From the NCBI GenBank assembly GCA_001931905.2, contig MSJI02000906.1, forward strand, positions 124,001 through 188,000: DNA of 64,000 bases, given 5' to 3'. The notes under the pieces are model-generated. The model had not been told where the DNA came from. It did not search any database and worked only from the letters and a program-made list of their open reading frames with translations. This DNA comes from Cladosporium sp. IMV 00045. Lineage: Eukaryota; Ascomycota; Dothideomycetes; Cladosporiales; Cladosporiaceae. Both the position numbers and the translations under genes were made by a program. Positions 9,922 to 21,785 of the stretch are shown in pieces. Position 1 is the first letter of the stretch; each line of letters opens with the position of its first letter.

Positions 9922-10925
9922 AGTGGAAGGCTGTTTAGCTGAGACGCTTTTACGATGATGATTTGTGAAGACTGCCGCGATGGTTGAGATACACTGTCGT
10001 GGTCGGTCGGTTTTGAAGAAGCATTTTTCTTTTTGGTATTTGAACAGTTACAGAAAGATAACCCTACTCTCTCACAAAGAGATACAAGAACATTAGAAAT
10101 AGCCCGCTCTGAGTTGGACTCGATCGCGGTGTGATGAATGAAAAAACATGGTTCTTTGAAATGACTTGACATGCTCTTCAATGCCTTCTTTTGTTTTTTA
10201 CATTGAATGGTGCCTTTACAGAGCTATATGTCGTCGTGAAGCTGTGCATATAAAACAGTTGATCTTTGGCGCGTGTTGACCACTACATGTAGTTTGGTGT
10301 TAAGACAACAGCATTTAGTCTGTCATCCGTCAGTCACTCGAAATGTGTCACAGCCAGCATTGCGTGATACACTTATTAGATGACCTCACGACATCAAACG
10401 CAGCAATACCGGAACAAGTCACCTTCGTGGACATGATTGGTGGGGCATCTTGTTTGAACTACCTTTTGAAATCGTCCTATCCTCGGTGTCCGTTTCATAC
10501 GCGTTAGAGGTTGTGTCACAGCATAAGTAGGATGGCCAAAGAAGATAGGGAAGTGAGGAATGAAAACGTATCTTTTGTGAAAGTGAAACGAAATTGGCTC
10601 CAGGATGTTTCAAGAGTCTCAAATTAGTTGGCTTTTTTGTGAGGTATTCTGATGTGCCGTTCTCTGATGTGTCCCTTCTTCGTTCGGTGTCCGGCAAGCC
10701 CGAAACACTTCAGAAGAACAGACAGAAACAAAGAAGGCAACAGGCAAAGCAAAGGGAAAGGGAAAAATGAAACGATCGAAAACTGTCGCTATGCCATCTA
10801 GACCAAAAATGCAAAATAAGTGTCATGAAGCACGCTATGCAAAAACAAGAGAGAGAAAGAGAGAGAGGGAGTGAGGGTAACCAAATGCGGACCAAGAACA
10901 TCACAGCCCCAACAACTGCGTACAT
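9922..10925. other. Intergenic between convergent genes
   Basis: Gene-free stretch between the 3' ends of the cyclase (+) and the glycosyltransferase-like gene (-). It contains T-rich 3' UTR-like sequence and a GA-rich run (about 10848-10875). Confidence 0.5.
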
Positions 10926-12608
10926 TCACCTCCGTCCATCCCAACTCCAAGCTCTCCCATCATCAACGTTCACCCACCTGCCCTCAGCCACAGCATCCCA
11001 TCCCATCATAACAGCCGCGAGCCTGCAAGCAGCGCTGCTGACAGCACATACGGTGCCGTCGCTGGAGCCCAGGACGGCCAGGTCGAGTAGGTAGCCGCGG
11101 CCGACGAGCTCGCGCATGCGGAGGGTTTGGGCGTCTGGCTCGGCGCTGACTTCGCGGGAGTTCGAACCGCTGCCGCCGAGGGAGTTGAAAAGCGAGGGGT
11201 AGAAGCCGCCGTCCCAGCCGGCGTTTTCGTCGACGTGTTTGACGTAGGCGGAGCCGGGCGCGCGGATCGGGTTGGCGGGCGAGGAGATGTCGAGGGCGGC
11301 TTTGGTGGCGAGCTGGATGCGGGTTTGGGCGGGGTTTATGGGGTGGGGAGAGGCGGCGAGGAGGAGGTCGTGGTTCGTGGGCAGGCTTGGGTCGTCGGAG
11401 GCGAGGAGGAGGGTTGGTTGTTCGCCGGAGCTGGAGTGAATGGCTTGGAGGTTCCGGATCGAGTGGAGGAGGTTGTGGGCCGTGGTGGTGTAGCGCTCAA
11501 GGGGGAGGTAGTCACGGCTATACTCGTATTCGAAAGGGTGAAGGTCTCCGCGGCGGATGTGCATGGCGATGCTTGGGTGACCGGAGGCTTCGGAGAGGGT
11601 CTTCATGTCGTGAATGCGCTGCGTCGCATACTTGGCATCATCGCCGAAGAGGTGGAACAGGTCTTGGTAGCCGGCACGGATGAGGTCGAAAATGGGGTGG
11701 CCTCGCTCGAGGCCGTATCTTGACGTGGCGAACTCAGCCTGGAAGGTCGAGCCGAAGGTCCATTGAGCGGTAGCGGCAGAGACAACAATGTGTTTGGCAC
11801 TGTGAGGGCATGGTACGATTTGATTCTTTGGTGGCGGCTTGCATTCTGGAGATGGCGGTGGCGTAAAGTAGGTGGTGTAGCTGCCGTAGGGCCAGTGAGA
11901 ATCGTCGATGAAGAAGGCGCGACCTTCTTTCTTAGCAAGACCATAGCTCATCCAAAGCAAGAGGAGTGTCTTGCCGAAACTGACGTCGTCCGTTGCCATC
12001 GAGAAAGTCATGCTAGACTCGCAGGTGTGGTTGTTTTCAGTGTGAGACATTGGCAGAACTCCAGTCGATTGTGCTTCAGCAACGTCGAGGTATGCAGGCT
12101 CATCCCGGTAGTATGCACCCTTCTTGCGCCAGTCCTTGACCCTGTCCAGACGAGATCTCTGTGCGAAGGTGCTGCTCAAGGCCTCAGCCTTGGTGCAAAT
12201 GTCCTGGTATTGACCAGCTTTGAGTGGGAACGGCGCATCTGACGGAATGGAAACTGTCCAGCGTTGCTCGCCTGACTTGTCCAGGACGACAAGTGCGCTG
12301 GGCTCACTCGGGAGGTCATGAGTGACGGCATTCTCGGATGCCACTTGCTGTGTTGACGCAAGAGGGTAGCGAGCGAACGTGGAACATGATTTGCTCCAAA
12401 AGAACAGAAAACCAAAAAGACATAACGCCGCGACAGATCGTAGAGCGAGTGTTCGTCTTGACAGTGGGCGTGATTTGTTTCCCTTTGTCACAGGTGAAGG
12501 GAGAAGGTCGCTGTCAGGTGAAGGGCTGATACAGTGCTTTTCGGATGTTGACGAGTAGGTCGAGCCGGCCGACGAGGTGCTAAGGTTGGTGTTTCTTCTG
12601 TCACGCAT
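10926..12608 (-). CDS. Type II membrane glycosyltransferase, fucosyltransferase-like
   Basis: Single exon of 560 residues. A short S/T-rich cytoplasmic tail is followed by one hydrophobic anchor at about residues 52-75 (TLALRSVAALCLFGFLFFW), then a lumenal domain, as in Golgi glycosyltransferases. The segment SIAMHIRRGDLHPFEYE carries the HxRRGD signature of the alpha-1,6-/O-fucosyltransferase superfamily (GT23/GT65/GT68), where the Arg contacts GDP-sugar. Several Cys residues in the stem and an early lumenal NHTCESS sequon fit a secreted-pathway protein. Donor and acceptor are unknown. The gene is convergent with the mycosporine cyclase; its membrane topology makes a role in glucosylating a small cytosolic mycosporine unlikely but not excluded. 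Confidence 0.75.
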   Translation of the reverse strand: MRDRRNTNLSTSSAGSTYSSTSEKHCISPSPDSDLLPSPVTKGNKSRPLSRRTLALRSVAALCLFGFLFFWSKSCSTFARYPLASTQQVASENAVTHDLPSEPSALVVLDKSGEQRWTVSIPSDAPFPLKAGQYQDICTKAEALSSTFAQRSRLDRVKDWRKKGAYYRDEPAYLDVAEAQSTGVLPMSHTENNHTCESSMTFSMATDDVSFGKTLLLLWMSYGLAKKEGRAFFIDDSHWPYGSYTTYFTPPPSPECKPPPKNQIVPCPHSAKHIVVSAATAQWTFGSTFQAEFATSRYGLERGHPIFDLIRAGYQDLFHLFGDDAKYATQRIHDMKTLSEASGHPSIAMHIRRGDLHPFEYEYSRDYLPLERYTTTAHNLLHSIRNLQAIHSSSGEQPTLLLASDDPSLPTNHDLLLAASPHPINPAQTRIQLATKAALDISSPANPIRAPGSAYVKHVDENAGWDGGFYPSLFNSLGGSGSNSREVSAEPDAQTLRMRELVGRGYLLDLAVLGSSDGTVCAVSSAACRLAAVMMGWDAVAEGRWVNVDDGRAWSWDGRR

Positions 12609-14967
12609 CTTGGTGATTTTAGGAGAGCGAAAGGTACCTCAGTTTGGTCCAAGTGGCTTGAGTGTTGGGATCTGATTTCCTGAAGGACACCAGTGAAGCC
12701 TTGAGTTTGTGTAGTAGGTGAAGAAGGATATACTCCAGAGTATCTCTCCCCCAGCAGATTAAACTTGTACTTCCAGAGCCGTTGATTATTCGAAGTGAAA
12801 GAGAGTAACAGACGCAGGCACAGCCTAATGCATCAGAGCTGGGAAAAAAACGCAAGAAGCACGAGTGTTGGGAGAGGGGTCGCAAGGTGATAGCTCACGA
12901 CATCTCGCAGAAGTGGTGGGTGACTGCGCAGCAGGGCGACCAGATGGGCGAATGTAGAGCAGGTAAAAGAGTAAACTTCAAACCAGCAGGTCGTTTTGTC
13001 CGGAAAGGCTAAGAAAGCTAAGGAGGAGAAGGCGATTCAAGACGAAACGGACAGACAGGGTCACGTGATACGCGAGTCACTACATCGGCAGCGTTGTGTG
13101 TGGTGATTGGTCGGCGGTGTCACAAGCGATTCTCGCCCTGGCAAACCAATTCTCGTTGGTCGCTCGTGAAACTCGTGCTGCCTACCGGAGGATCCTTCAC
13201 CAGGTCCGGTCCGAGTCGATCTCGGAACAAGCGAGTTTCCCTCGTCTCCCACGCATTTTTGCGTTTTCCAAAGAGCCACTCAGAGAGGGAGGACTGCCTG
13301 TGCTTCCTACCTCTTACCTTCTAGCAGTGTATGTAGAGCCTACTAGCCCGGTACCATTCGGCGACGAAAGCGGTTTTGCCGGTGCTAACAGCTTTGATAC
13401 TGCACGGATGGGGTGAGTTTAGTGGAGTCGTTGTAGCCATTGGTCGAGCCTCGGAGCACCTGAAACAATGGCGCAAGAAGAATACGTACCGATTTTCAGA
13501 CAGGCACCGAGCTGGAAAGGCTGAAGACGATCATACACCAACGACTCGTCAGCATAGGTGATGATCTTGCAATTCACGGGAAAGACGCCATCAAAGTTGT
13601 TAGAGATCCCCAGCCCCTACCTCTGGCGAACATTCCATGCCCTGAAGGTGTTTGATCCTATTCCGTCAAACGGCCGACACCGCCGAGGATTCTGAGACGT
13701 CGGCTGGACGTAACACTAGAGAAGGCTTTACAAGCGACGAGTCGCTTGCAGCGACGTATCCATCTTTACTACTATACGTCTAGGTTGGGCATATGTAGTG
13801 GGTTCAATTGTTCTTGATACCCTAAAGATCGAAATTTAGGAAAGAGGGCATCCCACCACGCGAACATATTGCAATAGGGTCACATGGCTGCTATGACCTC
13901 TCATATGACTCGGGAGAACATGTCTGTATGCGGACCTTCCGAGGTGCACCTGTGCTAACCTCAAAAGACCTGCTTACGTCCAGGCAGTAATCCAAAGCGG
14001 CAAAACGGACCCAGTACCACATGTGCGTTACCGTACAGCTGCTGACCATACATGACTGCATTCTGGACCTCGAATTAATTGAGCGCTGGCGGTTAGGCGA
14101 CTTTTTGTGTAAGTCCTCGTCGGGGAAGCATGCAAAATGATTCATGTTCATGCGTACGACCCTAAGACCTGGCCGCTAGCCTCGTTTCTCGTAGACGTGC
14201 GACTGTTCGTCTGCACGAATATTGTTCATGCATCCGTCAGATACCTGCGAGTCGTCAGAACTGGTTTGATATGACGATCGGTACAGATAACGGACTTTCG
14301 AAATTTTGACAGGTTGACAGGTGACAGTACTAGTTCATTGTCATGAATCTCAGTGGACTTCAAAGGAAGTCAATAAAAAAATTGATAGGTAGGGTTACTT
14401 CGAACTGACTCGATTCTCGACTGTGAATTGCGTATCATACATGCCTCGCCTAGCGCTCGCTTCTAAAAATCAAAATGAAATATACAGAAATGACTCAAGC
14501 GCACGTATGCGTGGTCTACAAAAAGAAACTGAAAATGAATAGAACCTCCAAGACAAGAACAAATTGCAGAAAAGAAGAAAAGAATGACTCGCTTTGCCCA
14601 AAAAAAGAAATCTGTCCTATAGGGAAGGGCACGAGAGAAATGAAGACTCAAGAAAAGAACCATAAAGCCATGTGCCGCTTGAATGCTCGCTAAGAGGAAA
14701 TGAACTAGAAAGAAGAAGAATATTAGACAGGGTGAGCAACAAGGGCCGTGTTCCCCATTGTATCCATGCATCGTGGGAGCATGCCTCTGACGTCCCCCGT
14801 GTTATAGGGGGGAACGAGAAATGATAATAAAGAACCAATGAATAACAGAAAGGTGAGGGTATCGCAAGCAAAAGTGCCGTCCAGCCATCCGTTGGTGTGA
14901 AGGAAGCAAAAGAAAATAAAGTCAAGGCATGTATCCTGCCTTATTTCTGACAAAGCCCAATCATGGT
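12609..14967. other. Intergenic, 2.4 kb
   Basis: Lies between the glycosyltransferase start (-) and the kinesin 3' end (-). It should contain the glycosyltransferase promoter. A CACGTG E-box sits in GTCACGTGAT near 13060-13069. Short frames show no recognisable protein. Sequence near 14460-14940 is A/T-rich and 3' UTR-like. Confidence 0.45.
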
Positions 14968-17900
14968 CTACTCAGCCTGCTGTGCGCCGCCCTTCGCTGC
15001 GATCTCTTCGACATTGAGGGGCGGGCTGAGGCTCAGCTTCTCCATGACGGTGTCTCTCTTCGCGCGGAAGCTGCCTCCCTCGCCGCGTACCATGTGGCCG
15101 CTCTCAACTTTGTCGGCGATCATTTGATCGAGCAGAGCAGTCATTTCGTCGACGCTCTGGCGACGGGTGGCGCTTTGCAGCTTTGCGGCCGCAGCGGTTG
15201 CTTTGCTGTGCTCCGATCGGTCGATAGCGGAGTTGGACTCAGCCGCACGGTTTGGCGAGAGAAGAGCTACGGGGGAGAGGGTGCGTTGGTGCCGACGCTG
15301 ACTGTTGTTAGAGCTGTGAGAGTGGTTTGAGGAGGTGCTGCGGTGGCTAAACTGGCGGCAAGAGGCGCGGGGGAGGAGATGGGAGGGGGATCCGCCGTTC
15401 TCGCGCTGCTGAGTTGGGGCTGGCTCGGTCGACTTCGTTTGCGTAGAAGCGTTGACGCCGGTGGGTGTTTTGGGACTGCCTTCGAGCGTCTCACGCTTTC
15501 TAGTCGCACTGCGGAGGGCTTGAACCATACGTGTCTGGTCATCGAGCTTCGCGCGCAACTCTTCGATCTCCCGATCCTTCTCCATGACGATTTCTTCTGT
15601 GTTGTTGCTATCCTCGATAGGACCTAAGCTCATGCGGTTGGATAAGCTCATGCTGACACGACTCTGACTAGATCGCCGCGCTTGTATAAGCCGTTTCTCC
15701 AACGTTGCAATGTACCGGTTCTTGTCGGCCAGATCGGCTTGCAACATATTGTTCTGTCGAAGGAGACTTGCTTCGCCATTCCCAGAAGGGCCGGCTGATT
15801 CGTTTTCATCCTCTGATTCCTCGGCAAGTTGTGAAGGTTGAGCCGCTGGAAGAACTCCCATTGTGATAGAACCTGTGGAGAATGTTCGCTTGAGGCTGTG
15901 CTCCTCTGTACAAGGTACTTCGAGCGTAGCCGTGCTCACGCGTGGGCTGTCGCGACGACTCTCCGCTTGGCTCTCATGTCTGCTATACATACTGTCGCGG
16001 CTGCGCAGGCTGACTGGACGGCCGAATTCAGGCTGGCTCATCTGGCTCATCGAGCTCATACGATGAATGGGTAAGCTGGCGCTCGAGAATCGACCGGACG
16101 AGTTGACACCCAGCGATTTGGAGGAGAGGATCAAGCGGTTCAGATGGCCAATGCGCTCCTTCAGCGCAGTCCTTGCCAATTGCATCTCAAGCATCTGCTC
16201 CTCGTGCCGAGTCCGTTCTTGTCGTTCCAGCTCAGCTTCCTTTTTGCGGTCATATGCAAGCTCGTCTTCTTCTTCGGCTGCCTCCTTGGCTTTGTTTTGT
16301 TGTTCGAGTTGAGCCCGCAGCTCCTGGATTTCCAGTCGATACCTGTCCAGCAGGGCACGACTGTTGGGGTCCCCGGCTGTGTTTGACTCATTGCGCTTTG
16401 CGTGGCTGACAATGTTGTTCTTTGCTCTACTCGCAAACTTCAATGTGTTGAGAGTCTCGCCAGTATGCGAGCTCGAGTTTGCTGCACTCGTTGAAGCAGA
16501 AGACAGTTGAATCGTGCATAGAATGGAGACGAGTGAGTCTCCGGATAGGGCGGGCTGAAGCAGTCTTGTGAGCTTGCTGTCACGATATGGCAGATGCTTT
16601 AGACTCTTCTCCTTGTCGATAGGCTTTGCTCCTTCATCTTTTTCGTCGTCGCCAGACAACCGCGCAATGACAGTTCCTAAAGTCAATAATGACTTGTTGA
16701 TATGCGCACCTTCTGTCCTACGCTCTTTGTTCGCGGCAGCCTTTTCGGAGCCTGCCAAATCGATGAGCGATAAGGTAGAGACGAGCACACCTCCGGGCAG
16801 TACTCTGTCAGATCGCCTGTTGTCCGCGTTGGACACGCGCTCTCGAGATTCGACTACAATCTGCACGACCGCATGCGATCGTGAAGATCTGGCGTTGAAC
16901 TGTGTGCTTCCGACCCGACGCGCTTGATCACCTCTTGAGATCACACGCAACAGCTGGTTGGGCGACTGCACAATTTCTTCCTTCAGAGGAGACGCATAGA
17001 CTCCTCGTTTGCTGTCTTCGCGCAACTTGATCTCCTCCTGCTGTGTTGAGCCTGGAGTGCTCTGGTTGAGCAAGTCAAAGATTTTCTCGTTGTAAATTTC
17101 CAGGTAGCTGACGCGTAATAAGAATTCTCGGTCGGGGTTCTCGCGAATGTATGAGAAGATGTCGGTGATCGCAAGGGGAATGGTACCAGGCTGATTTGCT
17201 GTTCCTTGCATAGAGAAGGTTTTTCCCGTTCCAGTCATACCGTATGCGAATACAGTACCGTTGTAACCTTCCATAACTCGGCGCACTAGCCGTTTTGCAG
17301 CGTTGTCGTAGACACGTGCATTTCCGTCATGCGGTGAAAAGACGTTGTCTGTATAATATTAGCAGAGTTTCTCGAGGTTTCACCTGTTGTCTCAAGCATA
17401 CCATAAACATGATCACCGCCCTCTTTTCCGCGATATGAGATGAGTGATCGCCTGCCATCCACCATCCATTCGCCTTCGTCTGATTTATCTTCAGCGCCCC
17501 CAGCATCCGGCCTTACACGCACACTGACGATTACATTGCCTTTGCTGCTGTCCTTTGTTGTCGCAGAGCTTCTTTTGCTTTCAAAGCTCTTCTTGCGACC
17601 GCGAACACCAGAATCGGCCTCAATGTCCTCAAATATAGTGTCGTCCGTGTTGTTCGATTCGTCCCCTTCGATAGATGAGCTCCTACTTTGCGGCGGCGAA
17701 GGCAGATTTAGAAAGCCGTCCGATCCCCTCGCGCCTTCGGCGCTTGATATAAAGCTGTTTTCTCCGGAGCCATTGAGCAAGCTTGGTGCGACCGGTGGCG
17801 CAGACGCTGCCCCGGCGGATGCGCGTGCCCTCAAGCCATATCCAGAGCTCCTTGAGTTCTTGGATTTCTTCGCCCCGTTGTCCGATGTCACGCTCTTTGG

Positions 17901-18365
17901 TCCCGTCTTTTGCTTTTTGCTAGCCGATTGTGCGGCGCTATGAAGATCCGAATACGACTCTGAGGTCGACAATGGGCTAGGTGGGAGGCTTGAAATGCGA
18001 TTGTTGGCCTTGGGTGGCAAGGGAAACGCGCCAATGCTGGACACTTTACGTAGGCCAGGTAGTGATGATCGCGGCGCTTGAGGTGAGCTAGGCGATTTGG
18101 GCGGGCTCGCGAACGTCGTGCTCAAGGTAGGGACACTTGGTGTCGACTGAGTCTTGTTCGACTTGGGTGTAGGTAACGCAGAGGCTGTGACGGATCGCGA
18201 TGTGGGCTTCGAGGGTGTGGGTGTCGGCAAACCAGTGCCTGGTGTCGACGTCGATGTTCTCGGTCGGTCGGCGGGGGTATCGGATGATCGAGTCTTCGCG
18301 ACAGGTAGTGATGGCAGAGGTTTCGAAGGAGGAGGGCGAGGCGGCTGTCTGATTGAAGTCATCAT
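14968..18365 (-). CDS. Kinesin-7 motor (Kip2/KipA-like)
   Basis: Microtubule motor, probably plus-end-directed and involved in microtubule dynamics and polar growth as described for Kip2/KipA proteins. Two exons, 18365-17402 and 17348-14968 (53 nt intron GTATGC...ACAG), 1114 residues. Residues 1-270 are a disordered S/P/T-rich extension. The motor begins at GNVIVSVRVRPD (about 275). The splice restores HVYDNVFSPHDGNARVYD, followed by the P-loop GMTGTGKT (about 358), switch I NARSSRSHAVVQI, and switch II LIDLAGSEKA. Downstream are coiled-coil stretches (around LRAQLEQQNKAKEAAEEEDE and the segment with EEIVMEKDREIEELRAKLDDQ) and a basic S-rich tail. The extended disordered N-terminus and N-terminal motor favour kinesin-7 over kinesin-1 or kinesin-5; the subfamily call is moderately sure. 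Confidence 0.9.
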
Positions 18366-18367
18366 TA

Positions 18368-18377
18368 CTCACGTGAG
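18368..18377. promoter_or_regulatory. Perfect 10 bp palindrome with CACGTG before the kinesin start
   Basis: CTCACGTGAG lies 2 bp upstream of the kinesin ATG. Its core is the CACGTG E-box bound by bHLH factors such as Cbf1. Its position inside the likely leader makes a promoter role uncertain. Confidence 0.2.
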
Positions 18378-21300
18378 TAATTGACAGTGACACGACTGAG
18401 CCGAGGAGTGTTTGCCGGCAGTCGGGTGTTACGAGCGAAGATTGAGGCACGCGCCGACCTTCAAACTTGCTTCAGTTGAAAATGTCCATTCGTAAAAAAA
18501 AGTCTTTCTGTCGTCGATGTAGGAGTGGTAGAGTCAGAAAGGCCGTTGCAACGGCGTGGTGTCTCAAGATACGCGATCTCCTTTGCGAAGTCCAGTGGGA
18601 GGTGGGAATGCCCAAAGGGAAACAGGTACAGTAGAGTGATTTCGCAGAGCAAGAACCTTGTAAACCCTAATCTACCGCAGGATCAAAGCAGTCGGTCTGT
18701 GCTCTCGGGGGAGTGAGAACGATACAGGGGTAGAAGGATGATTGAATGATTTCAGTGTTGTGTTTTCCTCTCGGCCTCACCGCGAAGGGGCTGCGGAAAA
18801 GAGACTGGATGACACAAGGCGACCAAGAATTCACGAGCGACAACCCACGCGAGGCACGAACTCAGAAAAGTCACTCCAGAATCTTCACAAACGCAGGTCC
18901 TCCCACGTCTGCTGTTAATAGAGTTGGTCGTGCTATCCTAGGCGGCTCACGGTTCCTGGCTGGCTTGAATCTAATCGCTTTAGTGGCAAGCGGTTCTATG
19001 GGACGCGGGTCGAGCACGGCACTTGTGGGACTAGCACTTGTGGTTATTGCGTACTGTGCAAGGCAACAAATGGAGTAGCTAGGGCTCAGAGTTATAATGG
19101 GGATAATCTACGCTGTTCGATTGGGCATGCTCTCTGGACCGACGACCTCCATGGAATGGGAATATCACGACGTCGCATGCACATACATAGCACAAGGGAG
19201 ACAATAATAACAAGAAGCACGAGCGTGATGACATACAGCTCGAGCAGGGATTTGCACAAACCCTTGCTCCAATACATTGCATGCTTTGCATGGCTTCAAA
19301 GTCAATACCTGGCATGAACTCCATTCGAAAGACCTGGACAGGACGACAGGCTCAGAACGTCAAACATAACGTCCCACGAAGGAGACCAACCATCAGATGA
19401 TGTTGACCTGTCAGGAAAGATCGCGTCCACCAGATTACCGTGACGGTCTCCTCGAACCTGCATCCGGATGTGGACTAAGAGCCCTCTCTCGGCACACACC
19501 CCTACCCCTGATGATATTTCGCAGGAGGCATGTATAACATGTGATATCTTGCCTTGGTGTTTCGTAGTAAGACAGCATCACGCTCCCGTTTGATGCATGT
19601 ATACCTGAAATCACTCACCGCTGGCAGTATTTGAAGTCGTGCTTTCCGATAATGCTTTCTTCCATGCTTTCGTGGGAGACGCCGACGACGAGATCTCCGG
19701 TATACTCCGGCTCATGAACGGGACCCTGCTAAGGAATCACTCTCCTGGCAAACTATTGTTACTCCCTACTCTTCATAACTGTTGCTAGACTCCCATCTAC
19801 GGAATTGAATCTCGGCACTCTGAAGAACCACAATACGGCGTCCAGTGGTGAAGAATGATGAATTTGCAATGCGGCTCATTCTCTCACTTTTCAGCCACGA
19901 TGATAGGAGGTGTCACTAGCGCCAACGTCTGATCTTCAAAGTCGCTACGTGCAGAGACGCCATGACGGAACGTGATATTAAAAAATTGAGGGCTTCTCGT
20001 TCACTGTTTGCTTAGATTCTCTTGATCGACATTCGGTCTTCGAACTAGCTGCTGCTGCTTTGGCAACGAAATAGCTAGTCACCGAGCCCCTCCACTTGCC
20101 TGCCTGTCCGGAGAACTGATGCTACCGTCTACCTGGTAGTCAGATTGGCGGTCCTAAGGCCACCAGTACTATCCACATTCTGCACGGAGCTCTTTTCCCT
20201 GAGGATGCCATGCGAAGACGGCAGCGCCTCGATAGACCAACATCCCACCTCTGCCCTTTAGATTGTGAGACTACATGTGCTCTTCCTTGGAAACTAGTTT
20301 GTCACACAAAGACAGGACCTCCAATTGGTTACGAGCATGCTTCTATACAAGCAGCTGATACCGTCAGCCATGGCACGGAGAAGTAATACAATGCTTCTTT
20401 CGACTAACGTGCTCTTGGCCAGGACAATGTTGGTGTCTGCCACCTTTGAGCGCAAAAGATGGCGTACCATCTCTTCTCGTGAAGCTTATCATTTTGTTGG
20501 CAGTCTTTCCGGTTGGTGACGAGGCGTCTCGAATTTCCGCAATCTTTCCGCGCAAAACGTTCCGTTGAAGCGCGTTGCTGTGACATACAGCTGTGCAGTA
20601 TCCCCTTTACCAGCATCAATATAATCGACCGAAAAAGTACAACAGACTAGAAGACCACGTTCGGACGCAATTCCTTTTTCTTGGTCTGAACATGCTTAGC
20701 TCCCAACCACCTTTCCCATCTCAAGCGGGAGACCGGAATAGGAAGAATTCGACTTCAAGCATCGTCTTGTTACGAAAGACGCGTTTTCGGCATGTCCTGG
20801 ACTAATACTGTACATTCCGGTACTCCTCGGCAATTACCAGACCTGATGTGAAACAGCGACAAACACTCACCGTCCACGTGACATAAGCAGGATCGCCAAA
20901 GAATGTGCAGCTCTAAGCGCCCAAGAATAGCGCAACGTCAATTGATTGGCCAACCACCACACCCATGCATATGTGGCTCACATCCAACAAACAACCACAA
21001 CCAATGGGCCTGCATGCAGCATATCACCAGCGCCTACGTAGATTGACATCTCACGGCCACCGCAACCTAGGCCCTTGGTGGGTAATTGGCAGCTCTGTCA
21101 GCAGTGCTGGGGCTGAAAGGACGGTGGTATGCGGCCAACTCTGTTCATCGTCCAGATGAGAGGCATGTTCCTCTCCCTCTCGTCACCTTCTTCAGAATCA
21201 CCAAAGATGGTCTCCATATGCTGTTGACGACCATCAAATACATTTCACCAGTCCCTCATTGCGACCACGCGCGCCTAGGATTTTGACACACCTTCTTACC

Positions 21301-21785
21301 CTGCATGCGACCTGCAGAGCACTACCTCATACGGGAGCTCTCGAAATAGACGCCGACATCTCACTTACCCGCCCTCCACGGCCTATCGCAGCAACCTTGC
21401 TCCGAACCTTGTTCTGGCACGGCGGTAGAAAGCAGGTGAGTGTCCATTTATGCCTCGTGCATGCCTCTCTATCCTTCAAGTCTTCGCACACCTACCTAGT
21501 TCACACCAACGCAACGGTCGTGGCGCCGAGGGCATACCTTCGACCAATCTTCATCTGTCTGTGCTAAGCGCCTGGTTCTGAGTGCCGGCCTCTTGAAGAC
21601 CTCTTGCCCAACATCATCTTGCTTCACTTCGCACAGCTGGACTCCCATCTCTTTTCTCTGTACATACCAACCTTTCATCTCGTTGCGAAGGCTCGGGCCA
21701 GAGCAAAAGAGCTGGGCTCTGTTCCTCTTTGCCACTCACACAGCCTGCTCACGTCAGGTACTCTGTGACAAATTATCTGACGACC
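18378..21785. other. Intergenic between divergent genes, 3.4 kb
   Basis: Between the kinesin (-) and the MARVEL-like gene (+). I could not support a gene here. The best frame (18746-19078 +, 110 codons) has a hydrophobic C-terminal end but no recognised family and no clear leader. A CACGTG box lies near 20874. The last 500 nt or so are CT-rich, consistent with the leader of the downstream gene. Confidence 0.45.

Noticed and set aside
10926..12608. Glycosyltransferase-like gene as the mycosporine glucosyltransferase
   Set aside because: A type II membrane anchor and the HxRRGD motif indicate a Golgi fucosyltransferase-like enzyme acting on glycans; adjacency alone is weak evidence.
18746..19078. 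110-codon plus-strand frame with a hydrophobic C-terminus
   Set aside because: Has an ATG and a membrane-like end, but no recognisable family, leader or neighbours. It could be chance; transcript data would decide.
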